Positions 12,601-54,551 of a DNA stretch of 64,000 nt are shown in pieces (within the stretch, counting starts at the first letter, position 1; every line of letters starts with the position of its first letter). The position numbers were made by a program, and so were the translations under genes. This DNA comes from Closterium sp. Naga37s-1 (lineage: Eukaryota; Streptophyta; Zygnematophyceae; Desmidiales; Closteriaceae): positions 3,595,001 through 3,659,000 of the forward strand of contig CANJKZ010000172.1 of assembly GCA_947471745.1 (NCBI GenBank). The letters run 5' to 3'. Under the pieces are notes generated by a model that had not been told where the DNA came from, made no database searches, and saw nothing but the letters and a program-made list of their open reading frames with translations.

Positions 12601-14960
12601 ATGCGGCGGCAGATGCTGGACTACTGGGGGAACGTGCTGGAGACCGTGGGCCACATGGTGGCTGCCCTGGAGGATAACCACGTGCCGGTGTTTCTGATTC
12701 AGCATGTTCTCAGGCAGCTGCTGTCTTATGTTGACCTTCGGGTGTTCAACAGGTGAGGAGAATGGGGGGGAGGTGGGGAGACGGGGAGGGGGGAAGGTAG
12801 GGGTGGAAGGGGGGTCGTGCTGGGGGGAAATGGTGTTGCGTGTGTGAGGGGGAAATGGTTTTGAAAGTGACAAAGCATGCCTACAACAAGAGGGCCACAT
12901 GGTGGCTGCCCTGGAGGATAACCACGTGCCGGTGTTCCTCATTCAGCACGTGCTCAGGCAGCTGCTGTCTTATGTGGACCCGCAGGTGTTCAACAGGTGA
13001 GGAGCGGGATGGGGGAAGTGGGTAGAGAGTTGGGGGACAGGGGGGTGTGAGCGGAGGGGATTGGCCACGTGACTGTGTTCCCCACCCACCATGAGACGAG
13101 GTGGGCTAAGGGTGTTCAACAGGTGACCATGAGCCGGATGGACGATATGGGGATGGTTTGTGGCATGAAAGAGCGGATGAGGACCCACACACATTCCCCT
13201 CTCCTTCATCCCTTTACTGCTCTTGCCACACCCATTCCCATCCCATTCTCACACCCATCCCCCTCCCCACTCTCATTGCAGCCTCATGGTGCGCAGCCAG
13301 TGGTGCCCGTGCAACTTCAGCAATGGGGAGACCACAGAGGAGGGCATGGGCTCCCTTGAATCCCTTTCCCTCCCCTCCCTCCCTCTACTGCACTTGCCAC
13401 ACCCCTCACCCCCTTCCCCTTCTTTGCAGCCTCATGGTGCGCAGCCAGTGGTGCCCGTGCAACTTCAGCAACGGGGAGACGATAGAGGAGGGCATGGGAA
13501 AGCTGGACCGATGGCTCACAGACCTCGAGATGAGCCACGCCAAGCGCGCTCAGGGGGAGCTGCCAGGTCTCAAGGACAGCCTGTGCCATGTCCGGCAGGC
13601 CGCACTGCTGCTGGTAAGGCCGTGCGCTTTCCTTTGCATCCTCTTCCGATACCTTCCAAGTGTTCCTCAAGAGCGGTACACACGCATGACCTTGCTGCAC
13701 TCTGGACCAGATGATAAGGAACAAGCACAGGCTGACAGTGGACGGCGTGAGACGAGTTTTGAGTCGACTCCAAGGGCTCCGTCCGTCCCACCTTCTGCCC
13801 TTCCCAAAACCGTCCCCTTCCCAAAACCGTCCCCTTCCCCCTCCCTCCTTCCCCAGGCGATGAAAAACAAGCACAGGTTGATGGTGGAGCACGTGTGGTA
13901 ACTTTTGAGGGGACTCACACACCCTACCTCTCCTCTCCTCACTCCCTCTCTGTCAATCTCTCCCAACTGCCCCCTTCTCTCCCTTCCTTCCCCCACTCCA
14001 GACGATGAAGAACAAGCACACAGCAACAGTAGACGGCGTGAGGAAGCTGTGCCCGGACCTGAACGGCAAGCAGCTGGGCAAGATCTGCCTCTGGTACCAG
14101 GACGAGAAGTACGGCACCCTGGGCTTCGACCCCGATGTGAACTACGAACTCAGTGATTTGGCGGACGATGACGATGCTGAGATGCTCAAGGACGATGAGA
14201 GGTGAGAGAGAGTGGGGAGGGGAAGCGGTGCCAGGGGTGTGGGAGGGGTGGGGGGGTTGAGGGTGCCGGGGAGGGGAGCTCAGCGACCTGGCGGATGATG
14301 ACAGTGCTGAGATGCTCAAGGACGATGAGAGGTGAGAGAGAGGCGCGTGAGAAGGAATGCAGGGGGCGCATGGGGTTTTGCATGCAAGCCTGCCAGCCAT
14401 GTGTGCTTGTGCATGTGGGCTTGACCCCGACGTGAACTACGAGCTCAGTGACCTGGCGGATGATGATAATGATGCTGAGATGCTCAAGACGATGAGAGGT
14501 GAGAGTGAGGGAGGGGTGTGGGGGCGGGAGTGGTGGGGTAAGGGAGTGGGAGAGGGGAGCCGTGCAGCCGGGCAAATTCCGCCAACAATCCAGGCCACAT
14601 GCTCATTCCCACTCACCCCACCCACCACCGCTCGCCCCTCCTCCCCCGAGTGTGCCCTTTGCTATCACGGACCTAGTAGCATCTATGGGAGAGATTAGAG
14701 ATTACCCAGTCAACATGCTCGTTCTCACTACCACGAACTCTCCCTCTCTGCACCCCAGTGTGCCCTTCGCCATCACGGACCTGGTAGCATCCATGGGCGA
14801 GATCAACCTGGACGAGGTGCCTCTGCCTCCGGAGCTACGTCGCGACCCGCACTTTCGCTTCCTGCAGCCCACTCCTGCCAACGAGCCCCAGCAGCCGCCC
14901 AAAGTCCCCGCCACTAAGAGCGCCACGCTCCCCACGCCCACCAGAAGCTTCTGGGGCTGA
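1..14960 (+). CDS. Class XI myosin heavy chain, 3' part (5' end outside window)
   Basis: Actin-based motor of the plant/algal class XI, which drives organelle movement and cytoplasmic streaming. Twenty exons resolved: 69-126, 857-958, 1485-1519, 1914-2040, 2406-2570, 3146-3277, 4115-4224, 4902-4962, 5514-5682, 6387-6592, 6749-6847, 8142-8234, 8718-9640, 10126-10384, 11220-11531, 12002-12151, 12499-12752, 13430-13613, 14002-14201, 14759-14960 (TGA). Phases agree at every junction, giving about 1280 residues. They cover the second half of the motor, five to six IQ motifs, a coiled coil with a Gly-rich insert, and a DIL globular tail. Class XI is chosen over VIII because of the IQ array plus DIL domain. 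All introns are GT-AG except one apparent GC donor after 4962. The N-terminal half of the motor (P-loop, switch I/II) lies upstream of the window. Most introns hold broken copies of neighbouring exons. Confidence 0.93.
550..755 (+). repeat. Two broken copies of myosin exon 857-958
   Basis: Copies at about 560-627 ([16 protein letters not shown]) and about 693-752 ([12 protein letters not shown]) repeat the acceptor and first 50-65 bases of the intact exon at 857. Neither has the rest of the exon or a matching donor, and each runs into a stop. Confidence 0.8.
2215..2320 (+). repeat. Broken copies of myosin exon 2406-2570 (upstream side)
   Basis: At 2281-2320 the run GTGAAGAACATGGATGCAGT repeats bases inside the intact exon. 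A shorter trace occurs at about 2218-2240. Confidence 0.65.
2660..2820 (+). repeat. Two broken copies of myosin exon 2406-2570 (downstream side), joined by a palindrome
   Basis: The first copy, 2660-2691, ends at a near-perfect palindrome (2696-2719). The second copy, 2722-2820, carries [11 protein letters not shown]-like sequence, a one-base deletion near 2766, and its own GTGAGA donor at 2821. Confidence 0.8.
2696..2719. repeat. Junction palindrome, GTCGAC centre
   Basis: GACTTTTGAGTCGACTCAGA then AGTC; one mismatch. Lies between two copies of the end of myosin exon 2406-2570. Confidence 0.85.
3016..3480 (+). repeat. Broken copies of myosin exon 3146-3277 on both sides
   Basis: Upstream copy about 3016-3085 (acceptor plus [18 protein letters not shown]-like bases, cut before the donor). 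Downstream copy about 3410-3480 ([18 protein letters not shown] followed by GTGAGT). The intact exon lies between them. Confidence 0.78.
3486..3660. repeat. TG/CG-rich microsatellite
   Basis: Alternating purine-pyrimidine run of GTGCG, GTGT and GCGT units in a myosin intron. Similar TG-rich tracts occur at 1330-1480 and at 4985-5200 (CATG/TGCA rich). Such runs can form Z-DNA. Confidence 0.85.
4680..4790 (+). repeat. Broken copy of myosin exon 4902-4962
   Basis: CCCACGTGGT...GGCAGGGCGGAGGATG repeats the acceptor region and start of the exon at 4902, then breaks off after GAGCTGGTGCGGGCAAT. Confidence 0.75.
5378..5806 (+). repeat. Broken copies of myosin exon 5514-5682 on both sides
   Basis: Upstream 5384-5435 repeats acceptor plus [16 protein letters not shown]. 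Downstream 5748-5806 repeats [19 protein letters not shown] plus donor. A degenerate palindrome (about 5727-5745) sits just before the downstream copy. Confidence 0.78.
6278..6360 (+). repeat. Broken copy of myosin exon 6387-6592
   Basis: Acceptor plus [20 protein letters not shown], then breaks into intron-like sequence with no donor. The intact copy follows at 6387. Confidence 0.75.
6891..7012. repeat. Two junction palindromes, GTCGAC centre
   Basis: 6891-6912 (ACTTTTGAATCGACTCACAA, then GC) and 6991-7012 (ACTTTTGAGTCGACTCACAA, then GT). Each directly abuts a copy of the myosin exon end. Confidence 0.85.
6908..7056 (+). repeat. Two donor-side copies of myosin exon 6749-6847
   Basis: About 6908-6950 and 7008-7050 each repeat the exon end ([12 protein letters not shown]) and its GTGAGA donor. 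Each is preceded directly by an ACTTTTGA(G/A)TCGACTCACAAG palindrome (6891-6912, 6991-7012). Confidence 0.82.
7156..7888 (+). repeat. 29-bp minisatellite, about 25 copies
   Basis: Tandem 29-bp unit beginning GGGGTGTGTTACAGTCACAA and ending GGTT(G/A)TGGA. Units differ almost only at one G/A position, so the array is young or homogenised. It lies in the intron 6848-8141 of the myosin gene. Because 29 is not a multiple of 3 but no frame meets a stop, it makes long spurious reading frames on the + strand; these are not genes. Confidence 0.95.
8540..8655 (+). repeat. Broken copy of myosin exon 8718-9640 (5' edge)
   Basis: Repeats the acceptor and about 105 bases ([20 protein letters not shown] onward), then stops at a degenerate palindrome (TTTCTTTGTCGACTAAAAAA, 8657-8676). 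The intact exon follows 40 bases later. Confidence 0.8.
8718..10384 (+). other. Myosin tail: coiled coil with Gly/Ala-rich insert
   Basis: Exon 8718-9640 (923 nt) begins with a charged helix ([20 protein letters not shown]). It then has a Gly/His/Ala-rich segment of about 190 residues with little predicted order, and ends in a second coiled coil ([20 protein letters not shown] onward). The donor at 9641 overlaps an in-frame TGA, so read-through of this exon would truncate the tail before the cargo domain. Exon 10126-10384 adds a Gly/Pro/Ser-rich linker leading to the globular tail. The coiled coil is shorter than in land-plant class XI, so dimer stability is uncertain. Confidence 0.85.
10550..11115 (+). 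repeat. Four broken copies of DIL exon 11220-11531 (5' edge)
   Basis: Copies at about 10552-10618, 10738-10803, 10869-10945 and 11045-11115 each have a pyrimidine tract, AG and about 60 bases encoding variants of [18 protein letters not shown] (e.g. [29 protein letters not shown]). Each then dissolves into new pyrimidine-rich sequence without a donor. The fifth, at 11220, is complete. Confidence 0.85.
11850..11935 (+). repeat. Broken copy of myosin exon 12002-12151
   Basis: Acceptor plus [20 protein letters not shown], ending at GGGAGCGTGTCTCACGGCC. The intact exon starts at 12002. Confidence 0.8.
12885..12999 (+). repeat. Donor-side copy of myosin exon 12499-12752
   Basis: Repeats about 105 bases of the exon end ([20 protein letters not shown], then QLLSYVD) and the AG|GTGAGG donor. 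The bases before the copy contain a TTTTGAAAGTGACAAAG remnant like the other junctions. Confidence 0.78.
13275..13352 (+). repeat. Broken copy of myosin exon 13430-13613
   Basis: Acceptor plus [18 protein letters not shown], cut after EEGMG. The intact exon follows at 13430. Confidence 0.8.
13705..13900 (+). repeat. Two broken copies of myosin exon 14002-14201 (5' edge)
   Basis: About 13705-13752 and 13853-13900 repeat the MKNKHR(L)TVDGVR-coding start. The first ends at a palindrome remnant TTTTGAGTCGACTCCAA (13757 onward), the second at CTTTTGAGGGGACTCAC. Confidence 0.78.
14275..14500 (+). repeat. Two donor-side copies of myosin exon 14002-14201
   Basis: About 14278-14335 and 14425-14502 repeat (F)[15 protein letters not shown]...AEMLK followed by GATGAGAGGTGAGA. 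Confidence 0.78.
14645..14698 (+). repeat. Broken copy of last myosin exon
   Basis: Repeats [16 protein letters not shown]-coding bases and then diverges. The intact exon begins at 14759. Confidence 0.75.
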
Positions 14961-16455
14961 TTTGACTCGATTTAATGTCAGGAGTCCAGTTAGGTGCGGC
15001 TGTGGAGGGCATAGGCCTTAGGAGCTTCAGCTTCAGCAAGCCAACGGTTGCTTTTTCTGGATGCACCTGGGAGAGGCAAGGGAGGAAATTTGGTATGAGG
15101 AGAGACGAGGGACTGTTGCATATGTGCGTGGGCCCCAGAAGGGGCGATACCGTAGGCTTTGGAAAGTGCCTGCCGCAATCCGGTTAGATTTGATGTATGA
15201 TTATCAAGTTCCTCTTCTCGCTCTTTGCTACCGCTCCAACCTGTGATTTCACGAGGCATCTGTGTTCTCTCAGTCACCATCTGCATGTCGCTTGCTCCCA
15301 TTCCAATTGTACTAGTACTAGGTAGCGATAGTGCCGCTGTTGCTTGTATAGTCAGCTGACCAACCAACTGTAGGCAGCACGGAGGTGCTCAGTGCACTTG
15401 TTAGGATCGATACTAAACTGCCTGCCTTACTCTTTGTGTGTATGCTGCTTCACAAAGCGAAACAACAGTATACCACGAAGGACTAAAAATTGATGTATCA
15501 AATAACAGTAGTGGTCCTCTCCACATTATTGTGAATTTGATAGAAAACAGTGAAGCAGTTTATGGTGGTCGCTAAAGACGCAGCACATCCCAGTTTACAA
15601 TGCAGGCTGACTACTGAAAATGCTAACATAAAGAAAATCAAAGTGTATTTCTTTTCTCAGGTGTAATGCAGTGCAATCTGAGACTTCTCTACAGAACAGA
15701 AGACACCGCTTGTCACAGCGGCTCCACCCCGATCTCATCTGCCAGAAAGTGCCTCCTCTTAGTGGCCTCCACGTGTGAAAGCGCGAGCATGCGCTGGCGG
15801 AACCCAACGTTCCACCCCTCGTGGCATTGGGCCAGCAATGCTGCACGCTGGCTTCAGCCCATCAGAGGCCGTGACTTTGCTGACTTGTCCATGTTGGTAA
15901 ATTCCCCGAAGCGCTGATCAGCTGCAAGTTCAATCTGCTACAGAATTAGCTGGAGGCTCGGCCGTTGTGAAACCGTCGCTGAGCTTGACGTTCGCCTTGC
16001 TCTGGCTCCGCCGAACCATAATCAAGGCTCTGTCGAGCCAGCTTAGAGGCTTTGAACGCGCGCTGCTCTGGCTCGGCTGCACTAGACACAGAACTTGGTA
16101 GGTCTGGTTCGGGTTCGGGGGCCAAGCGTTCTGGGGGGATTTGACCCAGGTTTGAGTGCGCGCAGGAGGGCGCATGCGCTGAAACAAAGAACACTGTAGT
16201 AGATTCGTGCAGAGAAGAGAAATAGTGCGGCTCTTCTGTGATTCGTGAGACTCGCTGTGAGGCAGAACAAGTCGGTGCAGCGCAGGCGGCAAGAAAACAA
16301 GTCGGCTGCCGATGGGGGGTGTCACTTGGAAGGAAGCCATAACTCCAGCCCACACTAGCTTTATCATCCAAAAACAAGCACAACCGATCTCGTCGACTGC
16401 GCAAGCCAAGTGAAAGATTCAAGGATTCCGAGTGAAGCGTCGAATTCATGCGAAA
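14961..16455. other. Intergenic region between myosin and CBS/PB1 gene
   Basis: Holds the myosin 3' UTR and the CBS gene promoter/5' UTR. The part around 15400-15660 is AT-richer than the flanking genes. Apart from the possible remnant at 15713-15892, no supported coding sequence, tRNA or rRNA was seen on either strand. Confidence 0.6.
15713..15892 (-). pseudogene. Possible coding remnant with an internal stop
   Basis: On the minus strand an ATG at 15892 opens a frame of 59 codons that reads like ordinary protein (AALLAQCHEGWNVGFRQRML, then LSHVEATKRRHFLADEIG) and ends with TGA at 15713. It is broken by one TGA at 15854-15856 after MG. The internal stop could equally mark a splice acceptor just before the exon. 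The family is not recognised, and chance is possible at this length. Confidence 0.3.
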
Positions 16456-27119
<10,664 letters not shown>

Positions 27120-28171
27120 TGATTGTGCTTATTTATTTAGCAATAATAAGGTCATATTGTACCAGATCGAGATACTGTGGAAACTGTGGCATGTTAATCT
27201 ATAGATGGTTTTTAAAGGGCTAGACCCACGGTAAATTACAAAAACTGAGTCAACCCCGGGTTGGGGTTCAGACAATTTAAGGTTCAGACAAAAGCAGCGC
27301 GAAGGCGAAAACAATCTGTGAACAATATGTGCCTTATGCCCAACTAAATTGCAGATATGTACAGATATACAAGTTGGTCCATATCGTAAGTGTAATCCCC
27401 CATCGTTATTAGTGCAATGCAATAGCTCCCACCCGAGCATCACCATCAATTTCATCTTCCCTCCGAGAGGTCCGCTCTTGAGGGCTTCAAATGTCCGACG
27501 ATGGCTCTCTTGTAAGCCTAGGATCACCACCACACCGACGTTTTCGCGCAGCGTTTAGGGCGACTCATGGGTAGGACCTCGAGATTTGGCCGCCGTTTTT
27601 AGAAACTGGCGAAAGCTGATGCGTGTCTTCCATTTTCTCGCTAGTGCGTGTCTTCCCTTTCGCGAACGCAAAGAGCCTCTTCGCCTTTGCACCACGAAGG
27701 CCTCGCGTTTTTCGCGGAGAGCCGCGTTACCGCAAGGGGCAGCGGAAGACGAAGTTCCCGGGCCGCAGCTCCTTCCCAAACCTCCACCGGGAAATCGTTC
27801 TGCTCGTAGATTGGTTCCGGAAGATTGATTAGACCAAATTTCCAGGCTGGGCAACATGTCGGCACAGACATCAGAAATCATCGGAGCCACAGGCTCGGCA
27901 CCTGTGCGAGACGGAGCTTGTTTCGCCCGTCTCTTCGTTCTCTCCTCCACAATTCCCCCACCACCCCTCTTTCCCACCTTCACCGCATCTACATATCCGC
28001 ACTCCCCCTTCTCTCCACATTCAGAGTTCCCTTGTTCTTCTATCCTCAGCAATTTCGAGATCTCACATTCAGTCTTCCCTTGTCCTCTATCCTAGCTACC
28101 ACCTCGCAAGCACCCGAGCTGTGCAATTTGAGCATTCAACTTCCTCCTGACTCCAGTTTCGCCAGTAATCA
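27120..28171. other. Intergenic region after the CBS/PB1 gene
   Basis: The first 250 bases are AT-rich (probable 3' UTR and terminator). The part from 27550 is GC-richer and merges into a C/T-rich leader before the gene at 28172. A minus-strand frame at 28052-27555 (165 codons) is open but has no recognisable domain and lacks support. Confidence 0.55.
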
Positions 28172-28888
28172 ATGGCAGTCACTGGTGTGTTTTCCTGCGT
28201 CTCCTCGTCGGCAGAATACCCAACCTTCGCTGCAGCGCTGAGCCTTTGGAAGTCCCGCAGTTCTGTAAAGCAGTCCCAGGCGAAAGCACCGGTGGCCTCC
28301 GCGACTCAATGCGCGGCTGCAGACGACAATGACGCGCGTGACTCCGTGTGCGAGGACAAGGAGCGCGAGCAAGGCAGTCCCAGCACCGACAACACCAGCA
28401 ACACCGTCGTTTGTAACGAAAACAGCAACACGCCGCAGTGCTCGCCGATTAGCACCCTGACGTCGTTCAGCAGCATCGGCAGCACCTCAAGTACCTCGAG
28501 CAGCAGCGACAGCAGCAGCTTCGGCGAAGCGTGCAACGGTGTGAACACCGACTGCAGCAACAGTGCGTTGAGGTCATCCTGTGTGAGTGTAAAGGCGATG
28601 GGTGGTGAAGACATGAAATCGAGCACACGCGAGTCTTCTGCTGTCCAGCAACCTGTGAGGCGAATGGCATCCGGTAATACGAGGGAGCTCCCTTCGCGGA
28701 TTTCCAGGCCATGCAGCACACGAGCAGGCGGGAAAGTGAACGGAGAGGTCAAGGCAGCGGATGCACCGCGAGCTGTGCTTGTCCGACAAGAATCTTCAAG
28801 GAGCAGCACAGCACGGCAGCAAGAGAGCAAGGGGGTCGTCTTGTCTCTGCTAGGTCCGGGAAAGGGCCTACCAGGACTTCCAAGGTAG
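28172..28888 (+). CDS. Hypothetical Ser-rich protein, single exon
   Basis: ATG at 28172 (context TCAATGGC) opens 238 codons starting MAVTGVFSCVSSSAEYPTFA. The protein is rich in Ser, Asn, Asp and Thr with scattered Cys, has a Ser-rich centre (STLTSFSSIGSTSSTSSSSD), and a basic C-terminus with PSRISRPCSTRAGG. There is no membrane helix and no recognised domain; most of it looks disordered. A C/T-rich leader and an AT-rich 3' flank support a real transcription unit. The stop overlaps a plausible donor (CCAAG|GTAGCT), as in the first exon of the CBS gene, so this could be exon 1 of a longer gene whose other exons I did not find. Confidence 0.5.
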   Translation: MAVTGVFSCVSSSAEYPTFAAALSLWKSRSSVKQSQAKAPVASATQCAAADDNDARDSVCEDKEREQGSPSTDNTSNTVVCNENSNTPQCSPISTLTSFSSIGSTSSTSSSSDSSSFGEACNGVNTDCSNSALRSSCVSVKAMGGEDMKSSTRESSAVQQPVRRMASGNTRELPSRISRPCSTRAGGKVNGEVKAADAPRAVLVRQESSRSSTARQQESKGVVLSLLGPGKGLPGLPR

Positions 28889-30181
28889 CTGCAAAACGAC
28901 CTCCGTGGAGGCCTTAAAACAGCTGTTCAGCAGAGAGGGATGAAGCATGCACGGAGTAACCATTGTGGACGCTTGGCATCAAGGAGCATGACTGAACAAT
29001 GGTGCTCAGACATTGACTGAGAAGGCATGTGGTGATGATGGTGTGGTGTTGGTTCATAAAAGTGGAGCTTCATGGCTGATGGCATCACGGTGCTGCTGAA
29101 GCAGCCTGGAGCCTTGTACCATAGATGAGGAGGGTGCTAAACACAATTGGCAGGCTTCTATGCCCCTGATATGGGACAATCCTAGCAAAGTTAGATGCAG
29201 ATAGCTAGTGCACTAGCGGTGCGTAGATAGTTTAATTATGGCTATATGGCAATCTTTATTGAATGTAAATCAGTGGCAGAACAAAATCTGGTGTACTTGC
29301 AAACAGAAAACGCAAGAGGGTATTATTGACAGAATAAACGAAAAGTGCAAAATCAATCATGCTTGCACCTCCCTCCCACACACCAAGTAAATAATAATAA
29401 TTTATGTTTTTTAGTGAATAATGTTAGAATATTGATTGAGTGATCTATGACAAGTCTTTCTATCGACAATTATTACAGTCATTATCTTCCGGTTATCAGT
29501 CTTGGATAGTTACCGAACCAAATTCGGTAGGTTATCTCTATTATTGAGATAATTTTGTAGCTCCCATGTGTGTGATGTTGCGAAAACAATGATTCGTGCA
29601 CTCATCACGCGCAATCAACGAAAACAGATGTCGAACCGCGACGTTGATAAGCAAGCAGTCGGACAAGCAACATTCTTTTCCCGCCATTCATCAACCGACG
29701 CGCCGCCACATCAAAATCCAACATTCGGAATTCGAGAGCCGTCCCTCAACCCCCGTCCCACACTGTCGGCGATTGTGAATTGGACCATCATCGGCCCCAT
29801 TCCCCTCCCTTCCACAGCTGTCTTTCTCCTCGCGCCAACTCTTCATTCCGACGATAAAGCTCCACCATCGTCCCATATCGACGCGTAGTTGTGGTACGAG
29901 GTGAAATTAAGAGACCGACATTAAGGAAGCTCCGTGCATCGTGACAGGCAACCCCGTGCAAACCCGCGTGCATCGTGACGGGCATCTCATCAGCAATGGG
30001 GCAACGGCATGGTAGGAGACTTGTCCACCAGCACTCCCACAAAGTCTTAACGGCACAAGCAAGCTAATGCATGATTACGGAAATCTCGCATCCATATGTC
30101 ACTCTGATGAAATAGGTTCGTAGTTAGACGCAACGATCTGAAATCGTCAGCTTTATCTCGTTCCGGTTCCGTGCCTTTCAG
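28889..30181. other. Intergenic region with possible 5' part of the CHRD-like gene
   Basis: 28900-29560 is AT-rich with no convincing frame. At 29568-29888 a 106-codon open frame has no recognised domain. The missing first exon of the CHRD-like gene should lie somewhere here and must end in phase 1; I could not place it. Confidence 0.45.
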
Positions 30182-31165
30182 GTGCCAAGAGTGTTCTCCT
30201 GGTCGCGCTTCTCTTCGGCCTGTTCGCCTCATGCTCGCACTCCTGGCAAGTCAAGTGCACTAGCGGGCCTCTCTCCGGCTCCATTGGCCGAACAGTCAGT
30301 GAGTCCCCATGCAGTTATTTCAGAATGTCGTATCCCACTCGCACCGTTTCTCGCACTGATAGCCGTGGTCTCCTCATACGCCGCGTGCCTTGTATATGAT
30401 GAACCATGTTTACCGCTCACACACTCCTCAATCACTCTCTCACCCGTTCCATCTGCCCCTGCCATTCCTAAATTACCTGCTCGCTTGATGAGCAGGCGTC
30501 ACGAGGGCTGTGCTGAAGCAGCAGCGCATTCCTGGGTTCGTTTTCGGAAGGCGAGATGCCGATGGCGTCCTCACCATCACCGTTTACAAGTAAGCCCTCT
30601 AAAAGATAGAAAACCATATTCACGCGATTGAATTGTATGAAACCCCTACCCTTGTTTAATAGTCTGCATGTGAGTCACGGCGTGCGAGACGCACAGTGTG
30701 ACAAGCCATAGACGCATGAACCACGTCCGTGAGAGGCAGAGCCGCTGACGATGTGCCATGATCTCGCGTGCGTGCAGGAGAGGCAATAACGTCAACGTGA
30801 AATTCCGCCTCATCACGGAAAGCGTGTTCGTCCCCACCACTCGGTACATCAACTTCGGTCCTGTAGGGTACGACGGGCCGCCTCTGCTCTCGATTCCCGG
30901 TAGAGGCCGCATGCGCTGGCGCTTCGACGGACCTAAGTACTGGATCACGGGATGGGTCATGAACGCGCAGCGGAAACCCTCGCTAAACGCAAGCAGGACT
31001 GTTGCAGATGTGCTACAGGAGGTTGACGCGAACCCTGGAACTCACTACGCCATTGTGAATAGCGCGGCGAATTGGAAGGGTGCGATTCGGGGGCAGCTGA
31101 GACGAGCGTTTTTCGTGCCGTGCGTGGCGGGGCGTGGGAGGCGGTTTCTCTTAGACTCACCATAG
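30182..31165 (+). CDS. CHRD-like secreted protein, start unresolved
   Basis: Three exons fit in phase: 30182-30298, 30496-30589 and 30778-31165 (TAG). The first reads AKSVLLVALLFGLFASCSHS, a signal-peptide-like core. The second contains GRRDADGVLTITVYK and the third NNVNVKFRLITESV and TVADVLQEVDANPGTHYAIV, then NWKGAIRGQL. The last strings match the end of the CHRD (chordin) domain, where NPxxYYVNVHT...GxIRGQL is typical. No in-frame ATG precedes the signal sequence before a stop, so the start must be in an upstream exon joined at the TTTCAG|G acceptor at 30181. Function unknown; probably extracellular or lumenal. The gene converges on the ABCC gene, with only 227 bp between stop codons. Confidence 0.55.
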
Positions 31166-31392
31166 AGCACACCTTGTGTGATGGTTGATAAACGGATAGA
31201 TACTAGGGTGTGGAATAGGTGAGCGAGAACTCTAACCAATTTATTTCGTTTGATAGTAGATGTACAGGTTCGTCTATGTACACAGCAAACTTTCAGAGAT
31301 GAGTGTGGCATTCCAGAAGAGATTTCTGTAAGACTTCTATCCTTTTGGAAACTTAACAGAGAATGAATTATACACAATGTAAAGTCAGACAT
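31166..31392. other. Convergent 3' gap between CHRD-like and ABCC genes
   Basis: Only 227 bp separate two facing stop codons (TAG 31163-31165 and, on -, TGA 31395-31393). It must hold both 3' UTRs, so the transcripts may overlap. No other feature seen. Confidence 0.7.

Positions 31393-54551
<23,159 letters not shown>

Larger units (their letters stand above)
11220..14960 (+). other. Myosin globular tail (DIL cargo-binding domain)
   Basis: Exons 11220-11531, 12002-12151, 12499-12752, 13430-13613, 14002-14201 and 14759-14960. Diagnostic DIL strings are [90 protein letters not shown], and the conserved end [20 protein letters not shown]. The domain binds vesicle receptors and adaptors in plant class XI. 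A short acidic/Pro-rich tail ending TRSFWG follows. Confidence 0.9.

Noticed and set aside
27555-28052. 165-codon minus-strand frame
   Set aside because: No domain, no splice or promoter support, opposite to the probable leader of the 28172 gene.
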